A stretch of 64,000 nucleotides of DNA from Nitrospira sp. (lineage in GTDB: Bacteria; Nitrospirota; Nitrospiria; Nitrospirales; Nitrospiraceae): assembly GCA_022226955.1 (NCBI GenBank), contig CP092079.1:2410396-2474395 (forward strand), in the 5' to 3' direction. Position 1 is the first letter of the stretch; every line of letters starts with the position of its first letter. Below the pieces are notes generated by a model. The model was given only the letters and a program-made list of their open reading frames with translations. It made no database searches and was not told the DNA's origin. Shown here in pieces: positions 1 to 9,743 of the stretch. The translations under genes and the position numbers were made by a program.

Positions 1-1003
<1,003 letters not shown>

Positions 1004-1074
1004 TGTTCTCTAAAATTGGACCAAGGGCCACCACTTCAATACACCTTACACCTTGCTCAACTTCCTCTATTCAG

Positions 1075-1086
1075 TTGTCAAAGAAC
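1075..1086 (-). promoter_or_regulatory. boxA-like antitermination motif of the rRNA leader
   Basis: The minus strand reads GTTCTTTGACAA in the leader between the rRNA promoter and 16S. This resembles the boxA element bound by NusB/NusE in bacterial rrn operons. No boxB or boxC was resolved. Confidence 0.5.
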
Positions 1087-1116
1087 GCACGATCACATTC
1101 GTGACGCGGGAGGCGC

Positions 1117-1145
1117 AATATAAACGTTGCGCACTCTCATGTCAA
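1117..1145 (-). promoter_or_regulatory. rrn promoter, sigma70-type
   Basis: On the minus strand TTGACA (1145-1140) and TATATT (1122-1117) are separated by exactly 17 nt. It lies about 110 nt upstream of the 16S 5' end, in the right place and direction for the rRNA operon. The rest of 1004-1306 holds only the leader and the divergent upstream region of the next gene. Confidence 0.75.
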
Positions 1146-1306
1146 GGGACCCACTCAAAAAAATTCGGGTAGTTTCCCTCAGGCACCCACCGTTTGGTTG
1201 CGGTATACAGGCAAGAACTCATCCGCCCTCTGCCCTCGAACGAGTGGGAAGATAACAAGACTCCCCCACGGGTGTCAAGCAACATTTTCATGTATACTGA
1301 AAAAAT

Positions 1307-2344
1307 ATGACAAACAACGAATCGCCAATATTCATGCTGCGACGAACGATTTTAAAAGCTCTCGGACTCGCCGCGACGGCCGGAATAACCGGCGGCTGCG
1401 ACGCCGCCGGTTCAGTTTTTGGACGCATGTTTGCGATTCCGCCACGCGAGACCACCTATTTCACGCCAAATTCAAAATTTTACGTGGTCAACTACGCGGA
1501 TTCCGCCGTTTCCGTCTCGCGCGAAGTGAATATCGAGCAATGGAAAGTCCACGTGAAAGGCGCTGTGAAAATGCCGCTTTCACTGGGCTGGCGCGACATT
1601 TTGAATCGCGACTCCTACGATCAAGTCTCCACGCTCATGTGCATCGACACCCTCCCCGGCGGCGACAGCCTCGGCACCGCCACTTGGCGAGGCATTTCAT
1701 TAAAAAAACTCCTCCAAGACGCCGGCGCAGACGAAGAAACCGCACGAGACGTGATTTTTCGCGGGATCGACGGCTATGACGACAGCATTCCGTTCACGCG
1801 CGCAATGCAAGACGACACAATGCTGGCGTTTCTGATGAACGGCGAAAAACTCCCCAAGGAGCATGGCTTCCCCATCCGCCTGATCGTGCCAGGCCTCTAC
1901 GGCATCAAGAACGTCAAATGGATTACCGAGATCGAAGTTTATCCGGGAGATTACCTAGGATACTGGCAACGTAAAGGCTGGACCGACGACGCGACCATCA
2001 AGATATTTTCTCGCATCGACTCCCCCGGCCACTACCAAACCTTGCGCGGCGCCGTACAGAAATTTCGCGGAATCGCATTCGGCGGCCCCAACTCCATCGG
2101 CAAAGTCGAACTGAGTTTCGACGCCGGCCGCACCTGGAACGAATGCGAGATTGAACCGCCGATGTCGCCCTACTCCTGGGTCATCTGGAACTACACCTGG
2201 ATCGCGCCGAAGCATGGGAAGTTTCAAACCGTCGTGCGGGCGACCGATACAAAAGGGCAGCTGCAAATCGCCGAAATCATCCGGCCGCAACCAGCCGGCG
2301 CAAGTGGATTGCATACGATTATTTCCGAAATCGCCGAAATCTAA
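1307..2344 (+). CDS. Exported molybdopterin-dependent oxidoreductase, sulfite-oxidase/YedY fold
   Basis: 345 aa. It has a twin-arginine motif (RR at 12-13), a hydrophobic segment and a lipobox-like ITGGC (Cys31), so it is probably Tat-exported and membrane-anchored. Cys112, in the motif STLMCID, occupies the place of the Mo-ligating cysteine of the sulfite-oxidase family. The central part (about 75-225) is the Moco domain with the family motif GFPIRLIVPGLYG, and the C-terminal part (about 230-335) is the dimerisation, Ig-like domain. The natural substrate is unknown; sulfite or an oxidised protein/S-oxide are family possibilities. No heme or MsrQ-like partner lies next to it. An internal Met10 just before the RR is an alternative start. 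Confidence 0.87.
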   Translation: MTNNESPIFMLRRTILKALGLAATAGITGGCDAAGSVFGRMFAIPPRETTYFTPNSKFYVVNYADSAVSVSREVNIEQWKVHVKGAVKMPLSLGWRDILNRDSYDQVSTLMCIDTLPGGDSLGTATWRGISLKKLLQDAGADEETARDVIFRGIDGYDDSIPFTRAMQDDTMLAFLMNGEKLPKEHGFPIRLIVPGLYGIKNVKWITEIEVYPGDYLGYWQRKGWTDDATIKIFSRIDSPGHYQTLRGAVQKFRGIAFGGPNSIGKVELSFDAGRTWNECEIEPPMSPYSWVIWNYTWIAPKHGKFQTVVRATDTKGQLQIAEIIRPQPAGASGLHTIISEIAEI

Positions 2345-2500
2345 CGCTGCATACAAACCGCGAAATAACGCTGCGAACAAGCGCCAGCAACTCACCGCTG
2401 CTTCATCCGTGATCTAACCCTCCACCCCCTAGACTTGCTTTCTACTAAGGATTCTCGCTACTGCTAATATCATTATTTCCTCTTTCCGAAAGGCACCACG

Positions 2501-3418
2501 ATGACAAGACGTTTCATAACATGTTCCGCCCTCATCCTCGGCCTCACAGGCTGCGACCTCCATTCGCCCGCGCACCAGCAAGACCGACTGACATCTCTGG
2601 GATCGGCCCAGACTCATGCAACGACCACGCGCGTGAACGGAGAAATCACCAGACGATCAGTGACCGTCGACGGCGTCTCGCTCAGTGTGCTGGAAGCCGG
2701 CACCGGCGCTCCAGTTATCTTCGTCCATGGCGTCGTCACTACCAGCAATATTTTCCCGAAATATCTGAGCGCCTACTCACCAGACTTCCGTGGAATTGCC
2801 GTCGATCTCCGAGGATACGGCGACTCGCAAAAACCGGAGAGCGGATTCACGATCCAGCAGTTTTCTAAAGATCTCATCGCGCTGGCGGATAAACTGGACA
2901 TCGAGAAACCGATCTGGGTCGGCGTTTCCATGGGTGGCATGATCCTGCAACAACTGGCTCTAGATTATCCCCATCGCGTGCGGGCGCTCGTGCTCGTCTC
3001 GACAACAGACAACGCCATGGTGCTCGACAACGATCTGCCGACCATCGGCAACCCACGCGATTTTCGCGAGGTATCCAAGAACATCATCGTCGAGAGCTTC
3101 CCGCAAGAAACGCCCTCTACGCTCTATCAGCCATTATTGGACCGTATTCCCAGCTGGAACGGCACAGTACTGCGCGAAGCGCTGACCAGCATGGCCCACG
3201 CCAACGTACATGGACGGATCAACAAGATCACCGCCCCGACACTCATCATGGTCGGAGCCAAAGACACCGTAGCGACGCCACTGATCGCGCGAGAGATCCA
3301 AACTCAGATCGCCGGCGCGCAACTGGTGGAGTTCAACACCGGCCATTTCATGATGGCGGAAGATCCCGAACGGTTTCAGAATGTGCTGGGGGAATTTCTA
3401 CAGAGCCTGAAGAAGTAA
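2501..3418 (+). CDS. Alpha/beta-hydrolase fold lipoprotein
   Basis: 305 aa. Lipoprotein signal with lipobox LTGC (Cys18). The oxyanion strand is FVHGVV (about 74-79). The nucleophile elbow is GVSMGG with Ser143, and the likely rest of the triad is Asp255 (GAKDT) and His282 (TGHFM). The family includes esterases, haloperoxidase-like enzymes and lipases; the substrate cannot be told from sequence. It stands alone, between a Moco oxidoreductase on the same strand and a convergent pseudouridine synthase. Confidence 0.85.
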   Translation: MTRRFITCSALILGLTGCDLHSPAHQQDRLTSLGSAQTHATTTRVNGEITRRSVTVDGVSLSVLEAGTGAPVIFVHGVVTTSNIFPKYLSAYSPDFRGIAVDLRGYGDSQKPESGFTIQQFSKDLIALADKLDIEKPIWVGVSMGGMILQQLALDYPHRVRALVLVSTTDNAMVLDNDLPTIGNPRDFREVSKNIIVESFPQETPSTLYQPLLDRIPSWNGTVLREALTSMAHANVHGRINKITAPTLIMVGAKDTVATPLIAREIQTQIAGAQLVEFNTGHFMMAEDPERFQNVLGEFLQSLKK

Positions 3419-3432
3419 CGGACCAGCGCACA

Positions 3433-4095
3433 CTATTCCGCAGAGCGACGGAAAGGCCTGAGCGAATCCGGCCGCCGCGGCTTGCGCCCCGCATCCATTC
3501 CACTGCCCTGAATTGACTGCGCTTCATCCGCAGTCAATTCACGCCAGACGCCGGGCGCAAGATTTCCCAATGCAATAGGACCAATCGCCACGCGGACTAA
3601 CCGCAGCGCCGGATGCCCGACGGCCGCCGTCATACGGCGAACCTGACGATTCATCCCTTCGCAAATCGTCAGCTCGATCCAGCAAGTCGGTACGGTTTTC
3701 CTGAAGCGAATAGGCACCGAACGTTCCGGCAGCGCCGGCGATTCATCCAGCACACGCACCTCCGCCGGCCTCGTCTTGGTTCCGTTCAACACCACACCTT
3801 GGCGCAATTGCCGGAGCGCCGACTCATCGGGAATGCGTTCCACTTGAACCCAGTAGACTTTCGGAAGCTTGTGTTGCGGGTCAGTGATGCGGTGAGAAAG
3901 CGTACCGTCAGACGTCAGCAGCAGCAGCCCTTCACTATCCATATCCAGCCGGCCAGCCGCGTAGACACCGGGCAACTCGATATAGTCAGCAAGCGTCGGC
4001 CTTCCGTCCGGATCGGTAAAGCACGGCAGCACTCCGCATGGTTTGTGGAACGCGATGGTATGCGAGCGGAACGAAGAGGTTGCAGAGAATGTCAT
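3433..4095 (-). CDS. rRNA pseudouridine synthase, RluE-like (no S4 domain)
   Basis: 220 aa from ATG 4095; an upstream in-frame GTG at 4113 is also possible and no clear Shine-Dalgarno decides. It carries the RsuA/RluB/RluE/RluF signature AGRLDMDSEGLLLLT with the catalytic Asp, and the C-terminal motif EGMNRQVRRM. It begins directly with the catalytic domain (AFHKPCGVL) and lacks an S4 domain, which is the layout of RluE (U2457 of 23S rRNA in E. coli). Target assignment is by architecture only. Confidence 0.85.
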   Translation of the reverse strand: MTFSATSSFRSHTIAFHKPCGVLPCFTDPDGRPTLADYIELPGVYAAGRLDMDSEGLLLLTSDGTLSHRITDPQHKLPKVYWVQVERIPDESALRQLRQGVVLNGTKTRPAEVRVLDESPALPERSVPIRFRKTVPTCWIELTICEGMNRQVRRMTAAVGHPALRLVRVAIGPIALGNLAPGVWRELTADEAQSIQGSGMDAGRKPRRPDSLRPFRRSAE

Positions 4096-4134
4096 ATGGA
4101 TCGATGGTTCCACCGGCTGGCTATGACCGCTGCA

Positions 4135-4695
4135 TCAATAGCCACGGCCAAACCCTCCACCGATTCGGCCGCCACCTCCCACGCCCATGCCGCCAAATAC
4201 GCCAATAGAGAATCCCGATCGCGGCTCCGCGCTGTAGCCGGACGGCCACACATACAGATGCTTGACGCTAACCGTCGGATACCGATACTCCACCTCATCA
4301 AGGCGGTCCATGCGGGCTCCCGTCACCTCGCCGACCAGCGTAACCGCTGTCCCCTCTCGGATCGTCGCCGGATCAAGCATCTCTTGCGCAAGCGCCAGAA
4401 AACGGCCTTGCGACTCCGTCCTGGCAAGCGCCGGTTCATAATCGGCGTTCACGGGAAGCTGCAACACCTCTAACAGCAACCCGGCGTCGGTCCGCTTTGA
4501 CTTCAACACCTCACCACCGAGAACAATCCGTTTACCAACAAAAGAATCCGGCGCAGCCAGCACCTGCGCGAACGTCACATCCTTGTCCAATTGAGCTTCA
4601 AGTGCCTCAGGCACAACAACATGCGATGCGCACCCGAGCATCGCTATTGCGCTCCACCACAACAGGGCGGCGCTCCTGACCCAATCGATATTCAT
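4135..4695 (-). CDS. Slp-family outer membrane lipoprotein
   Basis: 186 aa from ATG 4695 (an upstream Met at 4731 is open but gives an unlikely N-terminus). Signal peptide ends in lipobox MLGC. The body resembles the Slp/YeaY family (PF03843): an N-terminal segment VTFAQVLAAPDSFVGKRIVL, which marks many small envelope OB-like proteins, then GTAVTLVGEVTG. The last 20 residues are a Gly-rich tail. Slp proteins are starvation-induced outer-membrane lipoproteins in enterics; the role here is unknown. A weak TATAGT sits just upstream. Confidence 0.78.
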   Translation of the reverse strand: MNIDWVRSAALLWWSAIAMLGCASHVVVPEALEAQLDKDVTFAQVLAAPDSFVGKRIVLGGEVLKSKRTDAGLLLEVLQLPVNADYEPALARTESQGRFLALAQEMLDPATIREGTAVTLVGEVTGARMDRLDEVEYRYPTVSVKHLYVWPSGYSAEPRSGFSIGVFGGMGVGGGGRIGGGFGRGY

Positions 4696-4731
4696 GCCGC
4701 CACTATACCTGAGCCTGCGCATCGCGCTCAA

Positions 4732-5044
4732 ATCTCACTCCCCAGTGTAGAATCGTAGGTATTCTCCTTCAACATTCAGCACGGCTCCATACGCTCGATC
4801 CATCGTGCCGTTCTTATCGCGAACTCGCCTGCCAGCATGATCGCCTGTAAACGAGACGACTTAGACGATGCGGCCATCGCCAAGTGGTGGATATCGCCCA
4901 TCGTTTCCGCCCGGCACCAGGCTTGCTCTATCACCCGGCATGAGAGCCTCGCCACTCTCATCGGATTCATAGAGGGTTCCGGCGGCCATCGCAGCGCGGA
5001 TTGCCTTGGCCGATTTTATCCATGCACGATCCAAGGAGGTTCCT
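4732..5044. other. Intergenic stretch, no supported gene
   Basis: About 310 bp. Short open frames exist on both strands, but none has a start with a good ribosome-binding site or a recognisable product. It presumably holds the promoters of the divergent lipoprotein and small secreted protein genes. A strong Shine-Dalgarno (AAGGAGG) at its right end belongs to the next gene. Confidence 0.5.
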
Positions 5045-5224
5045 ATGATTCGCTTTGCTCGTTTCATCGCACTGGCAGCATTCTTAGCATTCGGTCTCGG
5101 CACGACCGTCTCCTTCGCAAACGAACCGGCACCGGTCGAACAGAAAGACAAGAAGGATATGAATGGCTCCAAAGCCGAGGACGACGGCAAGCAAAAAGAT
5201 GAGAAAAAGGAGATGGGCAAGTAA
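5045..5224 (+). CDS. Small secreted charged protein
   Basis: 59 aa. The start is fixed by AAGGAGG seven bases upstream of ATG 5045. Residues 1-25 form a signal peptide ending near SFANE; the mature part is about 35 residues, nearly all Lys, Asp, Glu, Gln and Gly. No known family. It is followed at once by a strong hairpin, so it looks monocistronic. Such small acidic/basic secreted proteins are often stress-related, but nothing here proves a role. Confidence 0.7.
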   Translation: MIRFARFIALAAFLAFGLGTTVSFANEPAPVEQKDKKDMNGSKAEDDGKQKDEKKEMGK

Positions 5225-5235
5225 GCCTGCCTTCT

Positions 5236-5259
5236 GGGGCGCAACCTTTGTTGCGCCCC
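5236..5259 (+). terminator. Hairpin terminator after the small secreted protein
   Basis: Perfect 10-bp stem GGGGCGCAAC / GTTGCGCCCC with a 4-nt loop, starting 11 nt after the stop codon. The T-run after it is poor. Confidence 0.7.
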
Positions 5260-5489
5260 TCTGCCATTCCTCGACCTCAACCCTGAATCAGTGACCGCTG
5301 TAGGCATCCACCTACAGATCCGTGGCATCCCTCTACAATTCCTGCGGCCCTTTGAGCCAGTGCAGTGCCCCGCGCGATTCATCCTCTTGGATAACGGCTG
5401 ATTTCCAGAACCATATTTTTATAACTCTGGGGCATCGACTTTGCTCATTCAGTCTCTATTCCATCTGCCATCCATCAAAGGAGGAATCC

Positions 5490-6914
5490 ATGCATCACCC
5501 TGCACGGCTTCGGAAGCTATCGCTTCGCACCGCATCCCTCATTATGCTCTGCGCAATTGCGCCGGCCGGATGTGTCACCAAAGAAACCCACACCAAAACA
5601 TTGACGGAGTTGGACGCGGCCAGAAAAGCCTCGGCTCAACAGGCCGCCGAGCTCGACGCGCTGAAAAAACAGTCTCAGACACAGACGGATCAACTCAACC
5701 AGCAATTGGCTAGCCTACAACAGAATCTCGATCAGGAATCGGCCCAGAGAAAGACCGCTGAAGAGGCAGCGGCAGCTCTAGCCAAAGAGCGCGAAGCGCT
5801 GGAAGCGCGATCCGGCGAACTGCAGCGCAAACTTGACGGCATTGAGCAAGACAAAACCAGGCTCGGCAGTGAGCTGGGAGACGTCCGTGGGCAAATCGAC
5901 GCCCTTCAAAAAAAACTGGCGGAAGAAGCCGCACAGGTGAATGCGCTGGAACAAGACAAGCAGCAACTGACCAGCGGGACCGCCTCCGCTCGCGGGGAAA
6001 TCGCCGCGCTCCAGAAACGCGCGGCTGAACTCGAAGCCAACACCGCACGCATCGCACAAGAACGCGAGCGGTTGCAGCAGGAGCAATCTCAGATGGCGGC
6101 CACGCTAGAACAGGAGCGCCAGCGATTGAAGGCCGAGGAAGCCGAAAAATCCAGACTGGCTAAGGAACGCGAGCAACTGCAACAGGACCGCTCTCAGCTG
6201 ACCGCCAATCTGGAGCAAGAACGGCAGCGATTGAAAGCCGAGGAAATTGAGAACGCCAGGCTGGCCAAAGACCGCGAACACCTACAGCACGCGCAGACGC
6301 AACTGACCGCCAGTCTGGAACAGGAACGGCAACGACTGAAAGCTCAAGAAGCCGAGAAGGCCCGGCTGGAACAGGAGCGGGCCGCCAAGGAAGCGGAGAT
6401 TGCGCGGCTGACCCGCACGCAGGAGGAACTGTCCCAATCGCTTCAGGACGAAATTTCGAAAGGCAACATCACGATTCAACAAGTCCGCGACCAGCTGACC
6501 ATCAACATGGTCGACCGAGTGCTCTTCGATTCGGGACAAGCGCAAGTCAAACCGGCTGGAGTCAAAGTGCTGAAGCAAGTTGGCGATGTCTTGAACAAGA
6601 TCTCGGACAAACAGATCCGCATCGAAGGACATACGGACAACGTGCCAATCAGCATCAAGCTGCAGGATAAATTCAAAACCAATTGGGAACTCTCGACGGC
6701 ACGCGCGACCAATGTGGTGCGCTATCTGATCGACCAAGGCGGCGTGGACCGGCAGCATATGTCCGCCGTCGGCTATGCCGAAACCAGACCCGTCGCCCCC
6801 AATGAAACCGAGCAGGGCCGCAGCGCCAATCGGCGGATAGAAATCGTGCTCCATCCGAAAGATCTCTCCAAAATCGCCGGCCAGTTGGACTCTGCCGGTC
6901 CGGACGGGAAATAA
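5490..6914 (+). CDS. OmpA-domain lipoprotein with long coiled coil
   Basis: 474 aa from ATG 5490, chosen because AAAGGAGGAATCC precedes it; the frame is open further upstream but without a start site. Lipobox APAGC (Cys28). Residues about 40-330 are Glu/Gln/Lys/Ala-rich heptads that repeat the unit (L)EQERQRLKAEE several times, so a long rod-like coiled coil. The C-terminal ~130 residues are an OmpA/MotB peptidoglycan-binding domain (VLFDSGQAQVKP, IEGHTDN, NWELSTARA, SANRRIEI). It likely links the outer membrane or periplasm to peptidoglycan. A terminator hairpin follows. Confidence 0.9.
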   Translation: MHHPARLRKLSLRTASLIMLCAIAPAGCVTKETHTKTLTELDAARKASAQQAAELDALKKQSQTQTDQLNQQLASLQQNLDQESAQRKTAEEAAAALAKEREALEARSGELQRKLDGIEQDKTRLGSELGDVRGQIDALQKKLAEEAAQVNALEQDKQQLTSGTASARGEIAALQKRAAELEANTARIAQERERLQQEQSQMAATLEQERQRLKAEEAEKSRLAKEREQLQQDRSQLTANLEQERQRLKAEEIENARLAKDREHLQHAQTQLTASLEQERQRLKAQEAEKARLEQERAAKEAEIARLTRTQEELSQSLQDEISKGNITIQQVRDQLTINMVDRVLFDSGQAQVKPAGVKVLKQVGDVLNKISDKQIRIEGHTDNVPISIKLQDKFKTNWELSTARATNVVRYLIDQGGVDRQHMSAVGYAETRPVAPNETEQGRSANRRIEIVLHPKDLSKIAGQLDSAGPDGK

Positions 6915-6934
6915 GCCCACCCGTTCGCACCGCA

Positions 6935-6963
6935 GCGGCCGCCACCTCTTCTGTGGCGGCCGC
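6935..6963 (+). terminator. Hairpin terminator after the OmpA lipoprotein
   Basis: Stem GCGGCCGCCAC / GTGGCGGCCGC with a 7-nt loop, 20 nt after the stop codon, followed by a C/T-rich run. Confidence 0.7.
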
Positions 6964-7087
6964 CCCTCTGTTCTTTCCCCAACAGGAGCCTTTCCCTCTC
7001 CTCCTCACTTCCGCTATGATGCCGCGTGCCGCTGAAATCCACAGCGCTGCGTAGGCACTTTTATGGATTTTTTACTATGAGGATGTC

Positions 7088-7744
7088 ATGGCCCACTTGA
7101 TCCAACTTGCCCTCATCGTCTCGTTCGCCTTCGGACTGACGGCCTGCGATACCGCCTACCTCGCCACAATGGAGAAGATGGGCTATGCCAAGCGCGATAT
7201 TCTCAGCAGCCGGGTCAAGTCGGCCCGCGACGCGCAAGAAGACGCCAAAAAAGAAATCCAAAGCGCGCTCGACCAATTCGGCAAAGTCGTCGCCTATCAA
7301 GGCGGCGATCTCGAAGCCACGTATAAAAAACTCAACGGCGAACTCCAGAACAGCGAAGACAGCGCCGAGTCAGTGCGAAAACGGATCAAGGATGTGGAAA
7401 GTGTCGCCGATTCGTTGTTCGCCGAATGGAAGACCGAACTCGGCCAATATTCCAGCGCCGAGCTGCGGCGCAAAAGCGAAGAAAAGCTGACGCAGACCAA
7501 ATCCCGCTACAACGAGATGCTGGCCGCCATGAAAAAGGCCGAGCAACGCATCGATCCGGTCTTGAAGCCGCTGCGCGATCAAGTCCTCTACCTGAAACAC
7601 AACCTGAATGCGCGCGCCCTGGCCGCCATGAAAGGCGAGCTTGTAAAAGTCGACGCCCAGGTCGATCAACTGGTCAAGGACATGAACCGATCCATTGCCG
7701 AAGCGGATAAGTTTATTCAATCGATGGAAAAAGACCCGGCCTAG
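7088..7744 (+). CDS. DUF2959-family lipoprotein
   Basis: 218 aa. Lipobox LTAC (Cys20), then the family signature Y..MEKMGYAKRDIL..RV..ARDAQE. The rest is almost wholly alpha-helical and charged, with long amphipathic helices suited to a coiled coil. DUF2959 proteins have no established function. It precedes a dispersed repeat and the metalloprotease gene on the same strand. Confidence 0.8.
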   Translation: MAHLIQLALIVSFAFGLTACDTAYLATMEKMGYAKRDILSSRVKSARDAQEDAKKEIQSALDQFGKVVAYQGGDLEATYKKLNGELQNSEDSAESVRKRIKDVESVADSLFAEWKTELGQYSSAELRRKSEEKLTQTKSRYNEMLAAMKKAEQRIDPVLKPLRDQVLYLKHNLNARALAAMKGELVKVDAQVDQLVKDMNRSIAEADKFIQSMEKDPA

Positions 7745-7792
7745 TTCGGGAAACTGAATAGTCACTGATACTGACAGCATCATTCGCAGGCG

Positions 7793-7973
7793 GTTCAAAA
7801 AGTCCGTCCAGCAAGGCCGCAGCAAGTGAGAAGGCGAGGAGGTACATACCAAGCTTCGCTTGACCCGCTCGCTTCGATCATAGGCGAGCGGATAGGATTT
7901 TTGCCTCAAGGCGATTCTTGTATACGTTGAGCCTCTGCGCGCGGCGAGAACGCCGCTGAAGGGCTTTTTCAAC
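7793..7973. repeat. Dispersed repeat with terminal inverted repeats, copy A (long form)
   Basis: 181 bp flanked by imperfect inverted ends, GTTCAAAAAGTCC and its near-complement GGGCTTTTTCAAC. The outer parts match, by eye, the repeat at 46317-46429 in opposite orientation (shared core GCAAGGCCGCAGCAAGTGAG and a block around CGTTGAGCCT). Relative to that copy it holds about 70 extra bases containing a second hairpin (CCGCTCGC...GCGAGCGG). It looks like a small non-coding mobile or REP/MITE-type element between two same-strand genes. Confidence 0.75.
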
Positions 7974-7993
7974 CGTCTGTTAGGAGGATCGCC

Positions 7994-8857
7994 ATGCGGT
8001 GGGAAGGGCAACGGGAAAGCAGCAATATCGAAGACCGCCGCGGCATGGGTCCCGCCCGGGTCGGCGGCGTCGGTGGACTGGGAATCGGCGGCATTGTCCT
8101 GGTGCTCGCCGTCAGCTACTTCACCGGCACCAATCCTCTGACGATCCTCAATATGCTCAGCGGGGTCCAGAGCATGACCGAATCCTCCGCTCCCTCGGAG
8201 CCCGCCACCACAGGGACACCCAGCGATCAACTCGGCAAGTTTGCCTCCGTCGTCCTCGCGGATACGGAAACGACTTGGAAGCAATTGCTGGGACCCAACT
8301 ATGAGGAACCCCGGCTGATCCTCTTCAGCGGCGGCGTCCGGTCAGCCTGCGGAACGACCTCGTCGGCCGTCGGCCCGTTCTATTGCCCGGGCGATCACAA
8401 AGTCTATCTCGACCTGACATTCTTCAACGAGATGGCTCAGCGCCTCGGCGCCCCTGGAGATTTCGCGCAGGCCTACGTCATCGCGCATGAGGTGGGGCAC
8501 CACGTACAAAATCTGACCGGTACAGCTGAAAAAATCACTCGCCTCCAGCGTCAGTCTTCTGAGAAAGACGCAAATACGTTATCCGTTCGCATGGAGCTGC
8601 AAGCCGACTGCTATGCTGGCGTGTGGGGCCACCATGCCAACCGTACACGCAATCTGATCGAGCCGGGCGATTTCGAAGAAGGACTCAAGGCCGCCGCGGC
8701 TATCGGAGACGATCGCTTGCAGAAAATGGGACAAGGGTACGTCCAACCGGAAAGCTGGACCCATGGCTCCTCCGCTCAACGAATGACCTGGCTCAGGCGA
8801 GGGCTGGAAAGCGGCGATCCCAAAGTGTGTAATACGTTTGAAGGCGCCCTCTCATGA
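7994..8857 (+). CDS. Neutral zinc metallopeptidase, YpfJ/KPN_02809 family
   Basis: 287 aa. The start of the family is seen as MRWEGQRESSNIEDRRG, then a Gly-rich membrane helix (about 24-44) and an extracytoplasmic peptidase domain. Zinc site: HEVGH (His165, Glu166, His169) with the downstream ELQADCYAGVW motif giving a third ligand around Glu201/Asp205. PF04228 proteins are common and poorly characterised. GGAGG lies upstream of the ATG. It overlaps the next gene by 4 nt, so the two are co-translated. Confidence 0.9.
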   Translation: MRWEGQRESSNIEDRRGMGPARVGGVGGLGIGGIVLVLAVSYFTGTNPLTILNMLSGVQSMTESSAPSEPATTGTPSDQLGKFASVVLADTETTWKQLLGPNYEEPRLILFSGGVRSACGTTSSAVGPFYCPGDHKVYLDLTFFNEMAQRLGAPGDFAQAYVIAHEVGHHVQNLTGTAEKITRLQRQSSEKDANTLSVRMELQADCYAGVWGHHANRTRNLIEPGDFEEGLKAAAAIGDDRLQKMGQGYVQPESWTHGSSAQRMTWLRRGLESGDPKVCNTFEGALS

Positions 8858-9300
8858 ACGACCGCGAATCGACCGCCGTACCCTCCGATACATCCAGTGC
8901 GTGGGACACCCTCTTCGAGGATCCCCCGTGGGGCGCGAAATCGTTCCTGGGGGCCGGCGCCACCACCATAGCCGGGCTCGGAGCCTGGATGAACGACATG
9001 ATGTCTCCCGCGCTTGCGCGAGGGGGAGCCAGCTTCATGGGAGGCTTCTTAATCGGATGGGCCGTTCGCCGGACGATCAAACTCGCCGTCATCGTCGCCG
9101 GACTGCTGATGACACTCCTCGTTGCGATCAAGACAACCGGTGCCATTGACCTCGACTGGACGGCCATCGAAGCCAGCATTACGCACAGCCTTGCCTGGGT
9201 GCAAGGCAAAGCCGAGGGCTTCAAGGAAGTCCTCACGGGTTACCTTCCCTCAGCAGGAGCAGGCGGCGCCGGGACGTATTTTGGATTTCGGAAAAAGTAG
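8854..9300 (+). CDS. FUN14-like small membrane protein
   Basis: 148 aa. It starts within the stop of the metallopeptidase (ATGA). Two hydrophobic segments (about 40-70 and 75-100), with Gly-rich turns and the pattern FLIGWAVRRTIKLAVIVAG, then an amphipathic stretch and a C-terminal GxxGFRKK end. This layout matches bacterial FUN14-family proteins. Function unknown in bacteria. Coupling to a membrane protease suggests a shared membrane-quality role, which is inference. Confidence 0.65.
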   Translation: MNDRESTAVPSDTSSAWDTLFEDPPWGAKSFLGAGATTIAGLGAWMNDMMSPALARGGASFMGGFLIGWAVRRTIKLAVIVAGLLMTLLVAIKTTGAIDLDWTAIEASITHSLAWVQGKAEGFKEVLTGYLPSAGAGGAGTYFGFRKK

Positions 9301-9335
9301 ATCCGCGAGGGGGAACCGTCGCGTGAACGGACGGC

Positions 9336-9629
9336 TTAGTCTTTCAACTTTTCTGAGATCTTATTCCCGGCCTTTTCAAACCCTTCAGCCGTTTTCGTCG
9401 CAGCCTTCTTGAGCTTCTCGCCGACTTTGTCCACCACATGCTTCTCTTCGACTTTTTGCACGACCGCTTTGGTTTTACTCTCGATCTTTTCTCCAATATC
9501 TTTCGCCGTGGCCTCGACCCGCTCCATCATTCCCTGTGACTCTCCGGCAAGCACAGACGATGCCTCGGGCACTACAAGCGCGACAACCAGAAGCGGCCAG
9601 CCATAATTCCATTGCATCAAGTTCTTCAT
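9336..9629 (-). CDS. Small secreted Lys/Glu-rich helical protein
   Basis: 97 aa from ATG 9629, preceded by AAGGAGACTGCA. Signal peptide about 1-28 (cut near VLAGES). The mature part is alternating Lys, Glu, Ala and Val in a pattern of amphipathic helices (KIESKTKAVVQKVEEK, EKLKKAATKTAEGF), similar in style to apolipoprotein/LEA-like or YtxH-like proteins. No catalytic residues. Role unknown; envelope stress protection is a guess. Confidence 0.6.
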   Translation of the reverse strand: MKNLMQWNYGWPLLVVALVVPEASSVLAGESQGMMERVEATAKDIGEKIESKTKAVVQKVEEKHVVDKVGEKLKKAATKTAEGFEKAGNKISEKLKD

Positions 9630-9743
9630 TGCAGTCTCCTTCATGGCTGTCAGCATACCATCTGAGCTGCAAATTGTCCTTCCTCCGTCTATTGCTGTTT
9701 GCACCAGTCCACGAACACGTCGCACCTGCGCCCAACGGAGCAT

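Noticed and set aside
4776-5382. Overlapping frames on both strands between the Slp-like and OmpA-like genes
   Set aside because: No ribosome sites or similarity, apart from the 59-aa gene that is reported.
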